64,000 bases of DNA from Limnanthes douglasii subsp. nivea (Eukaryota > Streptophyta > Magnoliopsida > Brassicales > Limnanthaceae): the NCBI GenBank assembly GCA_036936605.1, contig JAUPFV010000001.1:210473138-210537137 (forward strand), read 5' to 3'. The translations under genes were made by a program, and so were the position numbers. Of the stretch, positions 57,885 through 64,000 are shown piece after piece (position 1 is the first letter of the stretch; every line of letters begins with the position of its first letter). The notes beneath the pieces are model-generated. The model was not told the DNA's origin. It saw nothing but the letters and a program-made list of their open reading frames with translations, and searched no databases.

Positions 57885-58450
57885 GAGGGGTTGACTTCGA
57901 ATGAGAATAGAGTGGATGATCTGAGGGAAACCTTGGGTCCTTTAGCAGTGGGAGAAAATGTCAAGGAATGTATGTTTCTAAATGCAAAATCTTTGCGAAT
58001 AGGGACATTACTGTCTTTTACTTTGCGTTATCAACTGTTGCAGTTTTTGTTTGATTATTTTGGATGTATTCGCTTGGAAAATTGAACATGTAGCCTATTA
58101 TTCAGAAGAGGCGAGCTTTCTCTGTAGAATAATCCAAGACAATTCTGGTAGAGAATGTGTGTTATAATCAGACATATACGGGAGGCATAATATCCATTAT
58201 GGACACCTAATCTAGTGTTAGTTAAACAGAAGAATGGAAAATAGAGAATGTGTGTTGACTTTACAGATTTAAACAGAGCATGTCCTAAAGATCCAATTTT
58301 TGTTCCTCAAATAGATCAACTTATTGATTCAATATCAGGGAATAAGAGTATCTATTTCATGGATGCATTTGCGGGTTATAATCAGATTTAGATGGATCAA
58401 AGGATATCCATGAATATTATTACAAGAAAGTCCTTTGATTTTTTCAAAAA
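57879..58450 (+). pseudogene. Reverse transcriptase, N-terminal part only
   Basis: Open from the UAG to 58085 (VDDLRETLGPLAVGENVKE linker), then RT boxes in shifted frames: LVKQKNGK and MCVDFTDLNRACPKDP near 58220-58300, and FMDAFAGYNQI near 58355-58390. After about 58450 the RT sequence ends. The YxDD box, thumb and both RNase H domains are absent because of an internal deletion. Confidence 0.8.
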
Positions 58451-58589
58451 AAGAATAGTGTAAATATTCTGAGGAGGTGTTTGTCGCTGTAGAGAATGTT
58501 CGATGCGATTGGCGACTTGAATAATAGAATTCTAGCTTAAGAGGAAAATTTGCTCAAGATGTTAAGTTGGCTCAATGATTGAGGTACAG

Positions 58590-59735
58590 CGCTCATGGTT
58601 ATAGAGTATTATAGAGTGTTGTATAAGAATTCTTTGAGTGGACCATTATTACAATGCTTGGGTGAGAATGAGTCTCAGAAAACTTTATATGAATTACATA
58701 ATGAAGAAGGTTCTGCTCATTGTGGATTTAAGGCTTCGACGGTGAGGGTTTTGTTGGTAGGTTATTATTGCCTTCAATTATGAGTGATGCTAAAAATTTG
58801 ATACGAAGCTGTGATACTTGCCAATGATATTCTAATTCTATTCATAAACCAGTAGTGCCACTTATTTCAATATCTAAAATGGTTCTCTTTGATAGATTGG
58901 GAATAAATCTAGTAGGGGCATTACATATGGCTTCGAGAGAACGGGAAACAATTATCGTCGCAGTAGATTAATTTTCGAAGTGGGCTAAAGCTGATCCATT
59001 ATCAGGTGTAAGAGCTAAAGATATTATGAGGTTTATTGATAATAATGTTTCTTTTCGTTTTGGAGTTCCACGAAAATTACTGTAGATAATGGCCCTTAGT
59101 TCAACAATAGAAAAATAACTCATTTTGTAATTCGAGAGGAATTGAACAGTATTTTTCAACACTTTTTCATCCTCAAGAAAATGGGAAAGTGGAGGTAACT
59201 AATGGGTCAATTTTAGAAGGGTTAAAGAAATATTTGACATATGCTATTGGGTAATGTCCTAGTTATTTACAAGAGGTGTTATAGGCATATAGAACTACAC
59301 CTAGAGAAGCTACTCAGGAAACTCATTTTTGCCTTAGTTTATGGAATGGATGTTGTGAGCCCTTCGGAGTCAACTTTACCATCTTACAAAATAATTCATT
59401 ATTCCGAGGATATGAATGCAGAAGAAAAAAGCGCAGACCTCGATTTAATTTAAGAAAATAGGGTTAGAGCGCATTTGAATTCTACTAACTATCAAACTTT
59501 GATGAGGAGTTGTTATAATTCGAGGGTATGAGGAAGAGATTTTAAAGCGGAAGACAAGGTGGTTGAGGAAATTATTTTTTCACACAAAGGATAAGAGGCT
59601 AGGGAAAATGGCTCTGAACTGGAAAGGTCTTTATTCAATAATACAACGAATTAAACCAGGTACATATCGTCTTCAAGATAAAGAGGGGAGATTCTACAAC
59701 ACTAATAGAACATTGAATATTTGAAGTTATATTGT
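58590..59735 (+). pseudogene. Integrase, decayed
   Basis: Starts just before LYKNSLSGPLLQCLGENESQ. The zinc motif HNEEGSAHCGF (58701-58733) and RSCDTCQ near 58805 are followed by a core with IIVAVDxFSKW near 58950, FRFGVPRK near 59055 and PQENGKVEV near 59175 with its Glu, then VYGMDVV (59339-59360) and the C-terminal module with YSIIQRIKPGTYRLQDKEG near 59630-59690. Stops and frame changes are scattered. It ends at the position equivalent to the end of the intact integrase. Confidence 0.8.
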
Positions 59736-59983
59736 GAGTAATTTCTTCTTTTTCAGATTTTGTGATAGTATAATTTTATTGTTTTTATAAGTGGCATATT
59801 ATTTCCTCTCCTGATGGTGCGGGAAGGTTTTAACGAGGTGCCACAATCACATTTGCAGATATTAATGATTTTTGTTTCTTGGCCAACGTTTATTTTGGTT
59901 TTAATAATACTTAAGTTATTTTTGGAATTGCATAAAGACTAGTCATCTTTGTGGTAGTTTACAAACTTAATATAAGTAATAAT

Positions 59984-60272
59984 AATATTCGATGTGCTAA
60001 TGTTCATTGAAAGCATTGTTTGAAGTGTTGATAATATTTGAAATGCTAACGTTTATTAAAAGAATTATTCGACGTGATGATAATATTTGAATGCTAACGT
60101 TCATTCACAACATTATATGAGGTGATGATAATATTCGAGGTGCTAACGTTAATTAAAAGTATTGTTTGAAATGATGATACCATTCGAGGTGCTAACGTTC
60201 ATCAAAATCATTTTTTGAGCGGTGATAATATTCAAAATGATACCATTCTTTTAAAGCATTATTTGAAGAGCC
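59984..60272. repeat. Tandem repeat, about six 48-49-bp units
   Basis: Units start AATATTCGAGGTGCTAACGT and end near GATGAT; adjacent copies differ by several substitutions. It lies between the integrase end and the 3' end of the antisense gene, the same location as the hairpin repeats of the young element. Confidence 0.85.
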
Positions 60273-60299
60273 AAGTTGCGTGGCAATGAAATATAAGGC

Positions 60300-62100
60300 G
60301 AACAAATATTTCGCAAACAAAAGAGGTAATTGTTACAAAGGTATTTTTCAGCCAAATAAAAAGGCATCTTTTAGCCAAACAAAAAGTTAATTCAAGTCCC
60401 AAGTGTTCAAGAACTTATAAATGAAAAAATACGAACAACGACAAAATAGTAACAAGATAACAATAATAACCACCAATTTAGATGATTCAATAACATTTTT
60501 TCAAATACAAATACTATTTTGTCATCCTTATTGCCTCATTCAAAAACTTCTTGACTTTTTTATGTCTCCTCGACATCCGGGGTGAGATTTGGAGAAGGTA
60601 CATCAACATTGCTCTCTGGCCTTATTGTTTGAGGGGTTTTTTAAGAACATTTTCTTCTTCTTCGATGCGGCAGTTCCTTCTTTGGTGTTTGGGGGATTAG
60701 ATTTGTTGGATTTCATTTTGGGCTTCCTTTGAGTTTTCTTCGGCTTTGGATTTGTGGAAGAGCTGGATTCTATTTTTTTATTTTTCCCTTGTTTTTTGGG
60801 GTAAGTGGTTGTGCGATATGTTCCTAACTGGTAATATGACGTGTGCGTCAGGAGCTGTTAACCTTTTCATCACATCTCCTATATTAGAAGGCTCCATTAA
60901 TTCATATTTTGAAACGACAGAACCTGGAGAGATCCTCCATAGATGGTTTTTAACAAAATTCAAAGGTAAGAAGGCGTTGTGGAATTCATTGCCCCGTGTG
61001 TTTTATTTCCCACAGATAGTTTGGCTAAAATATCTTGGGCATTTTTTTGATGGATTTTATATCGCCTCGGAATTTGTATATACAACAATAATACATAAAA
61101 AATTGAAATACAATGTAAGAAAAAACAAGGAAGGTTGAATCACTTACTGATGCTTTTCCATTTAAGATTGAGCTTCGATGGGTTCTCCTTGGAAATTTCC
61201 TTGCCATTTTCCCACGCTCCAGAGATAAAGAAAAGATATGCTTCCGTAATTTTTCAGCATCGAAGATATCATTAATTATCTTAAATAAATATCTCACGGT
61301 CAGGTAGTAGAATGGCAGCACAGGATTTTTGGACAAGCTAGTAAGCAAAATGATTTTTTTTATTGATAAGGGAATTTGGCCAAGTCTTGAAGCCATTATG
61401 CTAGACATAAGAGTGAACCACGAGTTTGGGCTTGCATGATTTGGTCACAAATTGAGGATTTGAAATTATTCAACTATCATTGGGTCTAACGGGAATCAAA
61501 GTCCCTAATTGATGATTATAAGGTAGACTACAAGCTTGTTTTCTCCACAATAGACTAAAGTCACTCCCTATACTGGTAGATGAAACGTAACATTATTTGG
61601 AAGACCACACTATCTTTTTAAATGCTCCACCTCGGATTGATTATAGTACTCATTTTGCACATTTTTTAGTGCAATAAGGTATTCAGGGAGGGCATTCTTT
61701 AGATTCACGCTCAAGCTTGCAGCAATGTCCTCGGGTAACTCAATTAGTTCTTTTTTTTACATCCTTTCTTTTTTGGAGCTGGTTTCTTTGAAATGTTATC
61801 CTTGTACTGAGAGAGCATCACTCTTTGTATTCTCAATATTAGAGACATTTTATGTCATTGAATATAACTCAACATCCAAACATTGAGGAGGGGTAGTGTT
61901 GATAGTAGCATCTTGTAAATTAGTCGGTGCAGTTGTCGTGGTTTGTTGGTTGGTCTCCGAATGAGTTGTTTGTGAATTTTTATGGGTCTCAACCATATCT
62001 TCGAGGGAGGAGAATATGCATGATTATGTGAAGTATTGATGTCCTCAGAATCTCTCATGGCTAGGAATGCGCTTCTTCGAGGAAGTTTATTCATGTGAGA
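60300..62100 (-). pseudogene. Antisense gene (aORF) of the old Tat element, decayed
   Basis: On the minus strand from 62094, SAFLAMRDSEDIN parallels SSFIAMGSDSDHS of the intact antisense gene. The conserved domain is in the frame 61408-61148: MSSIMASRLGQIPLSIKKI, then PVLPFYYLTVRYLFKIINDIFDAE and GKMARKFPRRTHRSS. A splice donor GTAAGT stands at 61147-61142, at the same protein position as in the intact gene. Exon 2 continues below about 61050 with FHNAFLPLNFVKNHLW, parallel to FHKAFTAGNLARSHLW, and a lysine-rich region to about 60560. The acceptor is not clear. Stops and frame changes show decay. Confidence 0.75.
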
Positions 62101-62664
62101 TTTTGAGCTTATGAAGGAATTCGAGGCGTCTCTTTGCGGTTGACTTGAGGAGGGGTAGTAGTATTAGCAAAAGATGCTACTGGTTATTTTTTAGCATATT
62201 TTACTTGTATTTCTTTATGATTAACTCAAAGAGGAGTTGAAGTATTGACAGGAGATGCTTGTGTGGGATTTCGATGTGGTTTAGTTTTTTATTGTAGAGG
62301 GGGTTGTTGTGATCAAGTATCAGGAACTGGGTTGGGAGAATTTTGGTACCCATAAGAAATTTGGTCAGGATTGAAAGCTCTGTATATAATGGTCCGAGTT
62401 GAAATATTTGGTGAAATATATATCACGCCTGCTGCTGATATTCAACGACCCTTTCAATAATATTGAAGTAATCGTCAATGCCAAAAATGGGTTTTTTTTA
62501 TTGGAGATTTGTTTTTTCATAAACTAAGATGAAGAAATATATTCAAAATTAGACAATAACAAGATGAATATGAATCGAAGAAGTTGAGGATTCAGATGAA
62601 GGTGGCGGTGGAGTGAAATATTTCAAGAAGCTTTCTCTTTCTATCATAAGGACTAGGGGGCTAA

Positions 62665-62892
62665 TAATAAGGATACAAATTCATAAAGTTATTACCATAA
62701 AATTGGTATTAAAGATGTAAGGGGATAAAGTGCAATTTACCCTATTTATGTAACTAATTCTATTAAGCACCCGATTGTCCTATAGATAGGATATGAGGTT
62801 ATGAAATAAATGCATGAAACGTTATTTTTTAAACTCATAATTATTGATGGTTTCTCTATCTAACTAAACAATTTCCTTTCTAGCACTTAATA
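62665..62892 (+). repeat. 3' LTR of the old Tat element, shortened
   Basis: Preceded by GACTAGGGGGC, the polypurine tract (62651-62661). It has TAATAAGGATACAAAT at the start and CACTTAATA at the end, against TGATAAGG and CACTTAACA in the 5' LTR. The TATA box is mutated to TATAGATA (62781-62788). Confidence 0.85.
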
Positions 62893-62897
62893 GAGGT

Positions 62898-63375
62898 CGT
62901 GATAAGTGTACGTTTTACATTCTTCCACGATATATCACCTTATGCGAAAATAAATATATAACCGGTTGTAGACTTTATGGTATCTACAGACCACGCAAAC
63001 TCTGAATCGGAATTGCCTATGATGTCTAGGTTATCTGATTTGTTGATTGTCAATCTGAAGTATCTAGTATTATTCAAGTACTGGAGCATCTTCTTTACTA
63101 TAATGTGCGGTTTGCGGTTTTCTCAAATACCTTCCCATAAATCTAACTATGAATGGTTTATATGGTATGGTGCATACCTGAGCATACATTAGAGTGTCAT
63201 TTGTCGATGCATATGGTATTGTTTGCATGAACTGAATTTCTGAATCTATCGTAGGTCACTGATGGAGTGGAAATTTATCACTTTTTATTATAGGCCTATC
63301 CATGGGTTTTTTATTATCCAAACCATAACGATGTAGCATACTTTCAATTTATGCTTTTTGTGAGAGACATGTGAC
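62898..63375 (-). pseudogene. Host copia segment between RT and RNase H
   Basis: The minus strand reads MHANNTICIDK-like debris, then LMYAQVCTIPYKPFIVRFMGRYLRKPQ near 63190-63110, then DSEFAWSVDTIKSTTGYIF near 63000-62950 and WKNVKRTLITTS ending at about 62893. The next residues of the family (STMEAEY) are found on the other side of the gypsy insertion at 54999, which shows that the two segments were once continuous. Confidence 0.82.
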
Positions 63376-63750
63376 TGATGAGTCCGGATTTTCTCACTAC
63401 TCACTGTAGAAACCGGACAGGGGCATTTCGGATAAAAACCACCCACGAAACCATCCGAACAGGACTAAAGTATTAAAAACTAATCACTTTATGACTAAGC
63501 TAATTATCAACCTGCTTAATAAACTTATGGGCCTTTAAAGTCGACTCGGTTTCATGAGTTTGACCCGAAAACCATGAGGCCCACAATTAAGGGTATAAAT
63601 ACCCAACCATTTTCATTAATGAGAGTAATAAACATTTAATACAACCAAGCATCTCAGATCTCTCACTACAAACCACTTAAACATTAAATACCTTTGAAAC
63701 TCCACAAAACTTCAGACAAAATTACCCTCAGTTGAAAATAATCCTTACTA
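63376..63750 (+). repeat. 5' LTR of a third Tat-type gypsy element
   Basis: Starts TGATGAGTCCGGATTTTC, close to the young element's LTR start TGATGAGTCCGAATTTGG. It shares further blocks (GACTAAAGTA, GACTAAGCT, ACCCGAAA) and has the TATA box TATAAATA at 63594-63601. It is inserted in the host copia. The body of the element lies beyond the right edge. Confidence 0.8.
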
Positions 63751-64000
63751 AATTGGCGACCACGGTGGGAGAAGAAAGTCGACTCGGTTTCATGAGTTTG
63801 ACCCGAAAACCATGAGGCCCACAATTAAGGGTATAAATACCCAACCATTTTCATTAATGAGGGTAATAAACATTTAATACAACCAAGCATCTCAGATCTC
63901 TCACTACAAACCACTTAAACATTAAATACCTTTGAAACTCCACAAAACTTCAGACAAAATTACCCTCAGTTGAAAATAATCCTTACTAAATTGGCGACCA
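63537..64000 (+). repeat. 238-bp tandem duplication of LTR end plus primer site
   Basis: 63537-63774 is repeated from 63775 to the window edge with a single difference seen (GAGAGTAATA against GAGGGTAATA). The junction has the shared bases AAAG. The duplicated unit includes the TATA box, LTR 3' part and primer site. Confidence 0.92.
63753..63770 (+). other. Primer-binding site of the third element
   Basis: TTGGCGACCACGGTGGGA, two bases after the LTR end. A second copy begins at 63991 and is cut by the window edge. Confidence 0.75.

Larger units (their letters stand above)
55005..62892 (+). mobile_element. Old Tat-lineage gypsy element inserted in the host copia
   Basis: Bounded by TSD GAGGT (55000-55004 and 62893-62897). 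It has a 5' LTR (323 bp), primer site, gag, protease, an in-frame UAG, the N-terminal part of RT, a deletion, integrase, a tandem repeat, an antisense gene on the minus strand, a purine tract and a shortened 3' LTR (228 bp). Domain order and the antisense gene mirror the young element on the opposite strand, but the sequence is well diverged, so it is a different Tat family. The central deletion and many stops make it inactive. Confidence 0.9.

Noticed and set aside
59984..60272. CRISPR-like array
   Set aside because: Units are adjacent and imperfect, without unique spacers, in a plant transposon. It is an ordinary tandem repeat.

Overview
This 64 kb window looks like repeat-rich, AT-rich intergenic DNA from a flowering plant. 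I see no convincing host gene. The assignment rests on plant-typical Ty3/gypsy elements with an extra ribonuclease H and an antisense gene (the Tat lineage), Ty1/copia elements with the initiator-Met primer site, plant L1-type LINEs with a C-terminal RNase H, and a tRNA-derived SINE. A eudicot is plausible but not proven.

Layout, left to right. 1-1320: copia pol remnant (minus). 4129-8351: gypsy element carrying gag only, with two LTRs (minus). 10080-25250: a palimpsest of Tat-type gypsy pieces, with gag, protease and RT remnants on the minus strand and antisense-gene-like remnants on the plus strand. It contains a direct duplication (12562-16034 and 18789-21693), an older tandem duplication (17525-19843) and an extra 569-bp insert. 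26280-29093 and about 33200-35434: two decayed LINEs (plus). 29946-30695: a GC-rich candidate DNA transposon. 36139-36364: a SINE with target-site duplications. 36835-43546: a decayed full-length copia with an extra leader and partial LTR at its right end, itself containing a minus-strand copia remnant.

43547 to the right edge is a nested stack. An old minus-strand copia is split by three Tat-type gypsy insertions: a young, nearly complete 10.5-kb element at 44153-54635 (minus, TSD ACTCT), an old 7.9-kb element at 55005-62892 (plus, TSD GAGGT) and the left end of a third at 63376 (plus).

The young element is the best-preserved genetic unit. Its minus strand holds gag-protease, an in-frame UAG, then RT, two RNase H domains and integrase. 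Its plus strand holds a convergent antisense gene with its own TATA-like promoter and an 83-bp intron. pol and the antisense gene are each broken by one small indel, so this copy is probably not autonomous although its LTRs differ at only six positions.

The observations most worth checking are: (1) gag-protease and pol separated by UAG followed by CAR-YY in two diverged Tat families, which matches the leaky-stop context known from plant RNA viruses; (2) an antisense gene whose intron position is shared by those two families; and (3) tandem or hairpin repeats filling the tail-to-tail space between pol and the antisense gene in three families.
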